Shown in pieces: positions 43,351 through 51,754 of a stretch of DNA of 64,000 nucleotides. The DNA comes from Curtobacterium luteum (GTDB lineage Bacteria; Actinomycetota; Actinomycetes; Actinomycetales; Microbacteriaceae), in contig NZ_BMOI01000017.1 in assembly GCF_014646995.1 (NCBI RefSeq), positions 10,563 through 74,562 of the forward strand. Reading direction: 5' to 3'. The notes beneath the pieces are model-generated. The model searched no databases. It was not told where the DNA came from and saw only the letters and a program-made list of their open reading frames with translations. How positions within the stretch are numbered: position 1 is the stretch's first letter; every line of letters starts with the position of its first letter. Made by a program: the position numbers and the translations under genes.

Positions 43351-44777
43351 CCATCTCCGAACCACGTGCACGCCTGGGGTCCTACGATCCGTCCGCCCCG
43401 GTGGACGACGCCGCGCTGCAGCAGAAGTCGCGCGACCACCTCTGGATGCACTTCGCCCGACACGGCGCGAACCAGGCGGGCGCCGACGTGCCGATCATGG
43501 TCCGCGGCGAGGGGCACCACGTCTACGACAGCCACGGCAAGCAGTACATCGACGGGCTCTCCGGCCTGTTCGTCGTCGCCGCGGGGCACGGTCGGAAGCG
43601 CCTGGCGGAGATGGCCGCCAAGCAGGCCGAGACCCTGTCGTTCTTCCCGATCTGGTCGTACGCGCACCCGGCGGCGATCGAGCTCGCCGACCGGCTGGCC
43701 GACCACGCCCCGGGTGACCTCAACAAGGTGTTCTTCTCGACCGGCGGCGGCGAGGCCGTCGAGACCGCGTTCAAGCTCGCGAAGTACTACTGGAAGCTCC
43801 GCGGCAAGCCGATGAAGCACAAGGTGATCTCCCGCGCGGTCGCGTACCACGGCACCCCGCAGGGCGCCCTCGCGATCACCGGCATCCCCGCGATGAAGCA
43901 GATGTTCGAGCCGCTCACGCCCGGTGGCTTCCGGGTCCCGAACACGAACTACTACCGCGCCGAGGAGATGGGCTTCGCCGGTGGCTCTGAGGAGGAGTTC
44001 GGCTTCTGGGCGGCCGAGCGCATCCGCGAGATGATCGAGTTCGAGGGTCCGGACACCGTCGCCGCGGTCTTCCTCGAGCCGGTGCAGAACTCGGGCGGCT
44101 GCTTCACCCCGCCGCCCGGGTACTTCCAGCGCGTCCGCGAGATCTGCGACGAGTACGACGTGCTGCTCGTGTCCGACGAGGTCATCTGCGCGTTCGGCCG
44201 GATCGGCACCATGTTCGCGTGCGACACCTACGACTTCGTGCCCGACATGATCACGTGCGCCAAGGCGATGACCTCGGGGTACTCGCCCATCGGCGCGACG
44301 ATCATCAGCGACAAGCTGTTCGAGCCGTTCTCCAAGGGCGACACGACCTTCTACCACGGGTACACGTTCGGCGGGCACCCGGTGTCGGCCGCCGTCGCGA
44401 TGGAGAACCTCGACATCTTCGAGGAGGAGGGGCTGCTGCAGAACGTGCAGCAGAACGCCCCGCTGTTCCGGGCCGAGCTCGACACGCTCCGCGACCTGCC
44501 GATCGTCGGCGACGTCCGCGGTGACGGGTACTTCTACGGCATCGAGCTCGTGAAGGACAAGGCGACGAAGACGACGTTCGACGACGCCGAGTCGGAGCGC
44601 CTGCTGCGCGGGTTCCTGTCGAAGGCGCTCTTCGACGCGGGGCTGTACTGCCGCGCCGACGACCGCGGGGACCCCGTCGTGCAGCTCGCGCCGCCGCTGA
44701 CCATCGGGCAGCCGGAGTTCCGCGAGATGACGTCGATCCTGCGGAGCGTCCTGACCGAGGCCTGGACGAAGATCTGA
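43347..44777 (+). CDS. Class-III aminotransferase, putrescine/omega-amino-acid type
   Basis: A 476-residue PLP-dependent aminotransferase of the omega group. The PLP lysine is in TCAKAMTSGYSPIGA, the aspartate that pairs with the pyridine nitrogen is in VLLVSDEVICAFGRIG, and FSTGGGEAVETAFKLAKYYW binds the phosphate. GLSGLFVVAAGHGRK and HGYTFGGHPVSAAVAMEN are typical of putrescine/beta-alanine:pyruvate aminotransferases. It would convert putrescine to 4-aminobutanal, for which the divergent dehydrogenase is a fitting next step. ATGA overlap with lrp; 2-bp gap to the FAD oxidase. Confidence 0.9.
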   Translation: MTISEPRARLGSYDPSAPVDDAALQQKSRDHLWMHFARHGANQAGADVPIMVRGEGHHVYDSHGKQYIDGLSGLFVVAAGHGRKRLAEMAAKQAETLSFFPIWSYAHPAAIELADRLADHAPGDLNKVFFSTGGGEAVETAFKLAKYYWKLRGKPMKHKVISRAVAYHGTPQGALAITGIPAMKQMFEPLTPGGFRVPNTNYYRAEEMGFAGGSEEEFGFWAAERIREMIEFEGPDTVAAVFLEPVQNSGGCFTPPPGYFQRVREICDEYDVLLVSDEVICAFGRIGTMFACDTYDFVPDMITCAKAMTSGYSPIGATIISDKLFEPFSKGDTTFYHGYTFGGHPVSAAVAMENLDIFEEEGLLQNVQQNAPLFRAELDTLRDLPIVGDVRGDGYFYGIELVKDKATKTTFDDAESERLLRGFLSKALFDAGLYCRADDRGDPVVQLAPPLTIGQPEFREMTSILRSVLTEAWTKI

Positions 44778-44779
44778 CC

Positions 44780-46144
44780 ATGTCGGGGTACCGGGGCGTC
44801 TCGTTCTGGCTCGACGCGCTCGTCGCCGGCGGGCGTGACGACCTCACGCCCCGGGCTCCGCTCGACGGCGACACGACCGCGGACGTCGTGATCGTCGGCG
44901 GTGGACTGACGGGTCTCTGGACCGCGTGGTACCTGCACCAGGCCGACCCGGGCCTCCGGATCGTCGTCGTGGAACGCGAGATCGCCGGGTTCGGCGCCTC
45001 CGGACGGAACGGCGGTTGGTGCTCCGCGCTCTTCCCGGCGTCCGCGGCGTCCATCGCCGAACGGCACGGTCGGGAGGCAGCCCTGGCGCTCCGCGCGGCC
45101 GTGCGCGACACGGTCGACGAGGTCGGCCGTGCCGCGGCCGAGGCGGGCGTCGCCTGCGACTTCGTCAAGGGCGGGACCGTGCTGTACGCGCGCTCCGCCG
45201 TGCAGGAGCGCGCGGCACGCGACGAGGTCGCCGCCTCCGTCGCCTGGGGCGACGACATGACGTACCGGGACGCGCGTCCGGGCGACGCGGCGGGCACCGC
45301 CGGCGTCGCCTGGACCCCCGACTGCGCGCGGGTGCAGCCCGCCGCGCTGGTCCGTGGCCTGGCGGCCGCCCTGGAGGCACGGGGCGTGCGGATCGCGGAG
45401 CACACGCCCGCCTCGTCCTGGGACCGCGGCCGCGTGGTCACGTCACGCGGGACCGTCACGGCGGGCGCCGTCGTCATCGCCGTCGAGGGCTACGGCGCGC
45501 AGCTCGAGCAGACCCGACGGCGCATCCTCCCGCTGTACTCGCTCATGATCGCGACCGCACCACTGCCCGCCGGGGTGTGGGACCGCATCGGCCTCGAGCA
45601 CGGGCAGACGTTCTCCGACTACCGGCACCTCCTCGTGTACGGGCAGCGGACGGCCGACGACCGCATCGCCTTCGGCGGACGGGGTGCCCGCTACCACTGG
45701 GGGTCGTCCATCGAGCCCGGCCACGACCGGGTGCCCCGCGTGTTCGAGCACCTCCGGAAGGCCCTCGTCGACCTCTTCCCCGCCGTGGGCGACGCGCCGA
45801 TCACCCACACCTGGGGCGGCCCGCTCGGCGTCCCGCGCGACTGGTGCGCCTCGGTGACCTGGGACGGCCACGTCGGGACCGCCGGCGGCTACGTCGGTGA
45901 CGGACTCTCCACGACGAACCTGGCCGGGCGGACGCTCGCCGACCTCGTGCGCGGGGTCGCCTCGCCGCTCACCGCGCTGCCGTGGGTGAACCACCGGTCG
46001 CCAGACTGGGAGCCCGAGCCGCTCCGGTTCCTCGGCACGAACGCCGGACTCGTGGCCACCGACCTCGCCGACCGCGAGGAAGCGCTGACCGGCCGGCCCA
46101 GCCTCGCGGCGCGGCTCATGGCGCCCCTGACGGGAGGGCACTGA
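44780..46144 (+). CDS. FAD-dependent amine oxidase (DAO/PuuB-like)
   Basis: A 454-residue flavoprotein of the DadA/glycine oxidase fold. The FAD-binding motif VVIVGGGLTGLWTAWYL is near residue 37, followed by EREIAGFGASGRNGGWCSAL, which is the signature of the PuuB group (gamma-glutamylputrescine oxidase and relatives). GDGLSTTNLAGRTLADLV is the C-terminal FAD contact. No PuuA (glutamyl-putrescine ligase) is in the window, so it may oxidise another amine. It shares its last base with the next ATG (TGATG overlap). Confidence 0.85.
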   Translation: MSGYRGVSFWLDALVAGGRDDLTPRAPLDGDTTADVVIVGGGLTGLWTAWYLHQADPGLRIVVVEREIAGFGASGRNGGWCSALFPASAASIAERHGREAALALRAAVRDTVDEVGRAAAEAGVACDFVKGGTVLYARSAVQERAARDEVAASVAWGDDMTYRDARPGDAAGTAGVAWTPDCARVQPAALVRGLAAALEARGVRIAEHTPASSWDRGRVVTSRGTVTAGAVVIAVEGYGAQLEQTRRRILPLYSLMIATAPLPAGVWDRIGLEHGQTFSDYRHLLVYGQRTADDRIAFGGRGARYHWGSSIEPGHDRVPRVFEHLRKALVDLFPAVGDAPITHTWGGPLGVPRDWCASVTWDGHVGTAGGYVGDGLSTTNLAGRTLADLVRGVASPLTALPWVNHRSPDWEPEPLRFLGTNAGLVATDLADREEALTGRPSLAARLMAPLTGGH

Positions 46145-47490
46145 TGTCCGACGTCCCTGGTCCGGGTGCCGACGTCGTCGTCGTGGGGGCAGGCGTGTCC
46201 GGTCTCGCGGCGGCACGTGCCCTGGCGCAGGGAGGGAAGCGGGTCGTCGTCCTCGAGGCCCGCGACCGCATCGGCGGCCGCACCTGGACCGACGACGAGC
46301 TCGGCGTGCCGGTCGACCTCGGCGCCTCGTGGATCCACGGCGTCGACGGCAACCCGCTCTGGGAGCTCGCGCCGGCGTTCGGCATCGACACCGTCGAGTT
46401 CACCGTCGGCAGCTTCCAGTTCGACGGTCGGCCGATCGGGTGGCACGCGCCGTCCGGTCGCCGGCTCACCGACGCCGAGGCAGCGTCCTTCGTCGCCGAC
46501 CTGCGCGCCCTCGACGCCGCGCTGCCCGCGGTCGTCGGACACGCCCCGCCCCCGGCCACGTACGCCGTGGCGGTGAACACGGTGCTGCGCGACCTCCACA
46601 TCGAGGGCGACCGGGCCGCACGCGTCCGCGAGTACACCGCCCGCCGCTCCGAGGACCTCTGCGGCGCACCCGTCACGGTGCTCGACGCGCACGGGCTCGA
46701 CGAGGAGCACGTGCCCGGCGACGAGGTCGTGTTCCCTGGCGGGTACGGCCAGTACGCGCGGGCCCTCGCCGACGGGCTCGACGTGCGGCTCGGCGCGGTC
46801 GTGCGCGCCGTCCGGCAGTCGCCGCAGGGCGCCGCCGTCGAGCTCGCCGACGGCACGGTCGTCACCGCCGCCGAGGTCGTCGTCACCGTGCCGCTCGGTG
46901 TCCTGCAGGCCGGCTCGGTCACGTTCGAGCCGCCGCTGGAGCCGGACGTCCTCGACGCGATGGGCCGGCTCGGGATGGGGGTCTACGACAAGGTGTTCCT
47001 GCGTTTCCCCGAGCGGTTCTGGGGCGACGACTGGGTCGTCCGCCAGCAGGGGCCCGCCGGGGTCGACTGGCACTCCTGGTACGACATGTCCCGCGCAACC
47101 GGCGAACCGGTGCTCGCGGCGCTGCTCGGCGGAGCGGGCGCCCGGCGCATCGAGTCGCTGCCGGACGCCATCATCGTCGACGAAGGGCTGACCGCACTGC
47201 GGCGGATGTTCGGCCCGTCGGTCCCGGAGCCGGAGGCGGTGCGCGTCACCCGGTGGGCGGCTGACCCGTTCGCCCTCGGGTCGTACTCGTTCCTGCGCGT
47301 CGGGGCCTCCACCGACGACCACGATCGGCTCGGCGGGCGGTGCGGCCGGGTCCAGCTCGCCGGGGAGGCCACCTGGGGCGACGACCCTGCGACCGTGCAC
47401 GGGGCGCTGCTGTCCGGGCTGCGGGCTGCCGGGCGGTTGCTCGGGCACGACGTCACGCCGGCGTCCCTCGCCGGGCCGCTCCGCGTCTGA
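46144..47490 (+). CDS. Flavin monoamine/polyamine oxidase
   Basis: A 448-residue oxidase of the MAO/polyamine-oxidase family. The N-terminal motif VVVVGAGVSGLAAARAL and the second contact LEARDRIGGRTWTDDELGVP are clear; VDLGASWIHGVDGNPL follows. The C-terminal FAD segment reads GRVQLAGEATWGDDPATVHG. It oxidises primary or secondary amines such as spermidine, or N-acetylated polyamines, to aldehyde, amine and hydrogen peroxide. It is the last gene of the operon; the next gene begins 107 bp later. Confidence 0.88.
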   Translation: MSDVPGPGADVVVVGAGVSGLAAARALAQGGKRVVVLEARDRIGGRTWTDDELGVPVDLGASWIHGVDGNPLWELAPAFGIDTVEFTVGSFQFDGRPIGWHAPSGRRLTDAEAASFVADLRALDAALPAVVGHAPPPATYAVAVNTVLRDLHIEGDRAARVREYTARRSEDLCGAPVTVLDAHGLDEEHVPGDEVVFPGGYGQYARALADGLDVRLGAVVRAVRQSPQGAAVELADGTVVTAAEVVVTVPLGVLQAGSVTFEPPLEPDVLDAMGRLGMGVYDKVFLRFPERFWGDDWVVRQQGPAGVDWHSWYDMSRATGEPVLAALLGGAGARRIESLPDAIIVDEGLTALRRMFGPSVPEPEAVRVTRWAADPFALGSYSFLRVGASTDDHDRLGGRCGRVQLAGEATWGDDPATVHGALLSGLRAAGRLLGHDVTPASLAGPLRV

Positions 47491-47596
47491 CGTCCCCGTC
47501 CCCGTCGCCGGCCCCGGCGAGTGGAGGGCGGTCGGCTGAGAGGGTCCGCACGGATGGCACCGCCGCCGACCTCTGCAGCGGTGCCACACTCGGACC

Positions 47597-48250
47597 GTGA
47601 CGACGACGCGGCCCCTCCACCAGCACGAGCACCGCGCACCGGTCGCCGTCGCCGTGCTGGTCAACCTGGCGTTGAGCCTCTTCCTGCCGGACGAGGTGCT
47701 GTTCTTCCCGTCGTGGGTCGTCCCGCTGCTCGGGGTCCTGCTCCTGACACCGCTCATCGTCTTCAACCCCCGACGCCTCACCCGCGAGACGACCTGGTCG
47801 CGCTGGCTCTCGACGGGGCTCGCCGTCCTGCTCACGGTGGCGAACCAGTCGACCGTCGTGCGAACGGTCGACCAACTCCTGCACGGTCACCCCGACGGCG
47901 GCGCGGTGCTCCTCACGGCGCTGCAGGTCTGGGTGAGCAGCATCATCGCGTTCGGCCTCGTGTACTGGGAGCTGGACCGCGGCGGCCCGGTCGCGCGTCG
48001 GCAGCCGGAACTCTGGGCGAGCGACGAGGCCGACTTCTTGTTCCCGCAGGAGTCCGATCCGAGCAAGGCGTCGTGGCGACCCGTCTACCTCGACTACCTC
48101 TACGTGGCGATGACGAACATGGTGGCGTTCAGTCCGACGGACACGATGCCCTTGACCGTCCGGGCGAAGATGATCATGGCCTACCAGGCGGTCGGCGGGT
48201 TCATCCTGCTGGCGCTCGTCATATCTCGCGCGGTCAACATCATCAACTGA
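47597..48250 (+). CDS. DUF1345-like integral membrane protein
   Basis: A 217-residue membrane protein with five or six helices. The C-terminal region YLDYLYVAMTNMVAFSPTDT followed by a hydrophobic helix FILLALVISRAVNII is characteristic of DUF1345-type proteins, which have no established function. The N-terminus starts MTTTRPLHQHEHRAPVAVAV. GTG 47597 sits 6 nt behind a CACACT -10 candidate. It is convergent with the SDR gene at 48275. Confidence 0.78.
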   Translation: MTTTRPLHQHEHRAPVAVAVLVNLALSLFLPDEVLFFPSWVVPLLGVLLLTPLIVFNPRRLTRETTWSRWLSTGLAVLLTVANQSTVVRTVDQLLHGHPDGGAVLLTALQVWVSSIIAFGLVYWELDRGGPVARRQPELWASDEADFLFPQESDPSKASWRPVYLDYLYVAMTNMVAFSPTDTMPLTVRAKMIMAYQAVGGFILLALVISRAVNIIN

Positions 48251-48274
48251 CCCGGGGTCGTGACGGACGGGCGA

Positions 48275-49093
48275 TCAGGACCCGTGCGCCTGCTCGGCGA
48301 CCGGCTGCCACTCGCGCCACGTCGCCAGCCGCGACTCGTAGTCCCGCTCCGCGATCCCGAGCGGAGCCTTGCCGAAGAACACGCGCAGGGGTGGTTCGTC
48401 TGCGTCGACGACCGCGAGGATCGCCGAGCGGGTCGCCTCGGGCTTGCCGGGGTCCGCGGCGGACGGACGCTTCGATGCTGCCTCGCGGACGTCGTCGTAG
48501 GCGTCGAGCTCCGCACTCCGCTTCGACGAGGGTCCGGACCAGTCCGTCGAGAACCCACCCGGCTCGACGAGGGTCACGTGGATGCCGAAGTCCGCGACCT
48601 CCTGCGACAGCGACTGCGAGAGGCCCTCGAGCGCCCACTTCGAGGCGTGGTAGGCGCCCACGGTCGGGAACGCGCTGATCCCGCCGATGCTCGACACCTG
48701 CACGATGTGGCCGGAGCCCTGCTCGCGCATGATCGGCAGTGCGGCCTGCGTGGCCCAGAGCGCCCCGAAGAAGTTCGTCTCGAGCTGTGCACGCACCTCG
48801 TCCTCGGTGAGTTCCTCGACCATGCCGAAGTGGCCGAACCCGGCGTTGTTGACGACGACGTCCAGCGAGCCGAAGTGCTCGGCTGCGCGCCGAACCGCGG
48901 CGGTGTCGGCGTCGTGGTCGGTGACGTCCAGTCGCAGCCCGAGGAAGGTCTCCGGGTACTGCTCCTCGAGGTCACGCACGTCATCGGGGTTGCGGGCCGT
49001 GCCGGCGACGGAGTCACCGCGTCCGAGCGCCGCCTCCGCCCACTCGCGGCCGAAGCCCTTCGATGCTCCGGTGATGAACCAGGTCTTGCTCAT
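48275..49093 (-). CDS. SDR-family oxidoreductase
   Basis: A 272-residue classical SDR. The cofactor loop is WFITGASKGFGREWAEAAL, the NNAG motif VVNNAGFG, the catalytic serine is in IVQVSSIGGISAFPTV and the YxxxK is in AYHASKWALEGLSQSL. The C-terminal end (GKAPLGIAERDYESRLATWR) is typical of the ketoreductase subgroup of clinically unrelated oxidoreductases. It probably reduces a carbonyl compound. ATG 49093 has GGAGGAG upstream. The VOC gene is 93 bp beyond on the same strand. Confidence 0.85.
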   Translation of the reverse strand: MSKTWFITGASKGFGREWAEAALGRGDSVAGTARNPDDVRDLEEQYPETFLGLRLDVTDHDADTAAVRRAAEHFGSLDVVVNNAGFGHFGMVEELTEDEVRAQLETNFFGALWATQAALPIMREQGSGHIVQVSSIGGISAFPTVGAYHASKWALEGLSQSLSQEVADFGIHVTLVEPGGFSTDWSGPSSKRSAELDAYDDVREAASKRPSAADPGKPEATRSAILAVVDADEPPLRVFFGKAPLGIAERDYESRLATWREWQPVAEQAHGS

Positions 49094-49186
49094 GATGTCT
49101 CCTCCTGCGTCGTGACCGGACCACACAACGCCCGGACGGCTCCGCGCCGCGTGGACGTCCGGGGGACGTGCGCGGACTCCGGACAG

Positions 49187-49627
49187 TCAGGGACGCGGCG
49201 CCGCGAACTCCAGGTTGATGCCGTCCGGATCGCGGACGGACAGGATGACGAGCCCGAACGGAGGAAGGTCGGTGACCACACCGTGCTCGATCCCAGCGGC
49301 GTCGAGTCGGTCGACCGCCGCATGCAGGTCATCCGCGCTCGCCACACGGAAGCTGACGTGGTCGAGACCCACCCGATCGGGGTCGAACCGGTCGTCGACC
49401 GGGGCGACGGGTCGCAGCCCGAGGGTCTGTCCGCCGAAGGTGAACGAGCAGCCGCCGTACGTGCGCCACGGGTCGTCGTGGATGGTCGGGTCGTCGATCT
49501 CGTCGCTGAAGTCGCTCCCCGGCGGCATCCCGAACAGCAGCTCGTAGAACGCCTTGCTCCGACGGACATCAGTGACGGTGAGTCGGACGTGGGAGAAGCC
49601 GAGGGGGTTCACGATCGCTCCGGTCAT
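49187..49627 (-). CDS. VOC-family protein (glyoxalase/dioxygenase-like)
   Basis: A 146-residue vicinal-oxygen-chelate protein. Module one is FSHVRLTVTDVRRSKAFYEL with histidine for metal, and module two is GLDHVSFRVASADDLHAAVD, ending ILSVRDPDGINLEFAA, where the final Glu is a likely metal ligand. The His/His/Glu set suggests a true metalloenzyme. Its start region is divergent from aguB, with only 64 bp between the start codons. Confidence 0.82.
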   Translation of the reverse strand: MTGAIVNPLGFSHVRLTVTDVRRSKAFYELLFGMPPGSDFSDEIDDPTIHDDPWRTYGGCSFTFGGQTLGLRPVAPVDDRFDPDRVGLDHVSFRVASADDLHAAVDRLDAAGIEHGVVTDLPPFGLVILSVRDPDGINLEFAAPRP

Positions 49628-49656
49628 GCCTCGATACAACTCGGACCTCGGCGCTC

Positions 49657-49688
49657 TTGTCATCGTTGATCGTATGGTCAACAATGAC
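49657..49688 (+). promoter_or_regulatory. Inverted-repeat operator over the aguBA promoter
   Basis: GTCATCGTTGA (49659-49669) and TCAACAATGAC (49678-49688) form 11-bp arms with one mismatch around an 8-nt centre. This symmetry, with a GTTGA/TCAAC core, is like sites of FCD-type GntR regulators. The arms overlap a promoter: -35 TTGTCA at 49657-49662, 17 bp, -10 AACAAT at 49680-49685, then 6 nt to ATG 49692. Confidence 0.68.
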
Positions 49689-49691
49689 GGG

Positions 49692-50744
49692 ATGGACGTG
49701 ATCACCGCCGCAGACCAGCCGTCCCCCCTGCACCAGGACACCGGCGCGGCTCGCCGCCGGGTCCGTGTCGCGCTCGTCCAGACGCGCTGGCACGAGGACC
49801 CCGACGAGCACGAACGCACACTCGCCGACGGCATCGCCTCTGCGGCGGCGAACGGGGCCACCGCGGTGTTCCTGCAGGAGCTCACGCTCTCCCGGTACCC
49901 CGGTGACACCCCCGCCGGCGGGGTGCCGAAGGACGGCGCGGAGTCGATCGAGGACGGCCCCACGATGCGCTTCGTCCGCGATCAGGCACGGCGCCACCGC
50001 GTCTTCGTGCACGCGTCGCTGTACGAGCGCCCCGCGGACGACGACCAGCCCGAGGACCCGCGCGGGTACAACACCGCGGTGCTCGTCGCTCCCGACGGCA
50101 CGCTGGTCGGGAGTACCCGGAAGACCCACATCCCGATCAGCGCGGGGTACTACGAGGACACCTACTTCCGCCCCGGACCCGACACGGACCCCTTCCCCGT
50201 GCACGACCCGGCGGGACTCGGTGCTCGGGTCGGCCTGCCGACGTGTTGGGACGAGTGGTTCCCCGAGGTCGCCCGGGCCTACGGACTCGCCGGCTCCGAG
50301 GTGCTCGCCTACCCGACGGCGATCGGCTCCGAGCCGACCTTCCCCGACTTCGACACGGCGCCGATCTGGCGGCAGGTCATCGTCGCGAACGGCATCACCG
50401 CGGGACAGTTCATGGTCGTGCCGAACCGCTGGGGCGACGAGGGGGCGATCACGTTCTACGGCTCGTCGTTCATCTCGGATCCGTTCGGCCGGGTCCTCGT
50501 CGAGGCTCCGCGGGACGCGGACGCGGTGCTCGTGGCGGACCTGGACCTCGACGCGCGCGCGGAGTGGCTCCGGCTGTTCCCGTTCTACGTGACCCGCAGG
50601 CCGGACCTCTACGCCACCCTGACCGCGCCGGTCGACCGTCTGCGCGACGGGTACGGCGCTGACGAGGCGATCCGTGCCTCCCTGGCGGATGCGTCGACCA
50701 CCCACCGGGCCGGCGGCCCGCAGACCGCGGCGGCCGGCGCATGA
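49692..50744 (+). CDS. aguB: N-carbamoylputrescine amidase (nitrilase superfamily)
   Basis: A 350-residue carbon-nitrogen hydrolase that releases putrescine, CO2 and NH3 from N-carbamoylputrescine. The catalytic triad is visible: Glu in VFLQELTLSRYPGD, Lys in STRKTHIPISAGYYE and Cys in GLPTCWDEWFPEVARAYG, the latter close to the AguB motif CWDQW(F/Y)PE. The C-terminal ~60 residues extend beyond the ~290-residue norm. ATG 49692 is chosen because the -10 box is 6 nt upstream; ATG 49674 lies inside the operator. It overlaps aguA by 4 bp. Confidence 0.9.
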   Translation: MDVITAADQPSPLHQDTGAARRRVRVALVQTRWHEDPDEHERTLADGIASAAANGATAVFLQELTLSRYPGDTPAGGVPKDGAESIEDGPTMRFVRDQARRHRVFVHASLYERPADDDQPEDPRGYNTAVLVAPDGTLVGSTRKTHIPISAGYYEDTYFRPGPDTDPFPVHDPAGLGARVGLPTCWDEWFPEVARAYGLAGSEVLAYPTAIGSEPTFPDFDTAPIWRQVIVANGITAGQFMVVPNRWGDEGAITFYGSSFISDPFGRVLVEAPRDADAVLVADLDLDARAEWLRLFPFYVTRRPDLYATLTAPVDRLRDGYGADEAIRASLADASTTHRAGGPQTAAAGA

Positions 50745-51754
50745 GCTGGCGGATGCCGGCGGAGACGGCACCCCAGGCCCGGACCTGGATGGCCTTCCCG
50801 CGTCCTGGCGCGACCCTCGGCGACGACGCGGCGAGCGCCGAGGCCGCACGGAAAGCGTGGGCGACGACGGCCAACACGATCGTCGATCACCAGCCGGTCA
50901 CGGTCGTCGTCGACCCGGTCGCCCGGACGGACGCCACCCGGCTCCTGTCCGGCGACGTCGACGTGCTCGAGGCACCGCTCGACGACTTCTGGATGCGCGA
51001 CACCGGACCGTCGTTCGTGCTCGACGACGGGCGCCTCGGCGCGGTGGACTGGGTCTTCAACGGCTGGGGCGCGAACGCCTGGTCGACCTGGACCCGCGAC
51101 GCCCGCATCGCGGCGGTCGTCGCCGAGGCCGCGGGGGCGGAACGCATCCCGTCGCTGCTCGTCAACGAGGGCGGTGCGATCCACGTCGACGGCGAGGGCA
51201 CCGTGCTCGTGACGGAGACGGTCCAGCTGGACCCCCGTCGCAACCCGTACGCCGACCGCGCACGGGTCGAGGAGGAGCTCGCGCGGACGGTGGGGGCGTC
51301 GGACGTCGTGTGGCTCCCCCGTGGCCTGACGCGCGACTACGACGGCCTCGGGACGCGCGGGCACGTCGACATGGTGGCGACCTTCGCGTCGCCGGACGTC
51401 GTGCTGCTGCACGCCCAGCCGGACGCCGGCCACCCCGACCACCTCGTCATGCCGCAGGTCCGGGCGGCGCTCGAGCAGGCGACGGACGCGACGATCGTCG
51501 AGCTCCCGGCGCCGGCGACCCTGACCGACGACGACGGCCCGGTCGACTGGAACTACGTCAACCACGTCGTGGTGAACGGTGCGGTGATCGCGTGTGCCTT
51601 CGGGGAACCGGCGGCGGACGACCGGGCTCGGGGCATCCTCGCCGACGTGTACCCGGGGCGCCAGGTGCGGTCGGTGGACGCGCGGGAGGTGTTCGCCCGG
51701 GGCGGCGGGCTGCACTGCATCACCCAGCAGCAGCCGAGCGTCGGGGACCGCTAA
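50741..51754 (+). CDS. aguA: Agmatine deiminase
   Basis: A 337-residue agmatine iminohydrolase that converts agmatine to N-carbamoylputrescine. The start MPAETAPQARTWMAFPRPGA is the family N-terminus, DDFWMRDTGPSFV holds the acid residues that bind the guanidine, NEGGAIHVDGEGTVLVTE carries Glu-Gly-Gly, RGHVDM the catalytic His, and GGGLHCITQQQP the nucleophilic cysteine at the C terminus. With aguB (ATGA overlap) it makes putrescine, feeding the catabolic genes upstream and downstream. Confidence 0.95.
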   Translation: MSWRMPAETAPQARTWMAFPRPGATLGDDAASAEAARKAWATTANTIVDHQPVTVVVDPVARTDATRLLSGDVDVLEAPLDDFWMRDTGPSFVLDDGRLGAVDWVFNGWGANAWSTWTRDARIAAVVAEAAGAERIPSLLVNEGGAIHVDGEGTVLVTETVQLDPRRNPYADRARVEEELARTVGASDVVWLPRGLTRDYDGLGTRGHVDMVATFASPDVVLLHAQPDAGHPDHLVMPQVRAALEQATDATIVELPAPATLTDDDGPVDWNYVNHVVVNGAVIACAFGEPAADDRARGILADVYPGRQVRSVDAREVFARGGGLHCITQQQPSVGDR

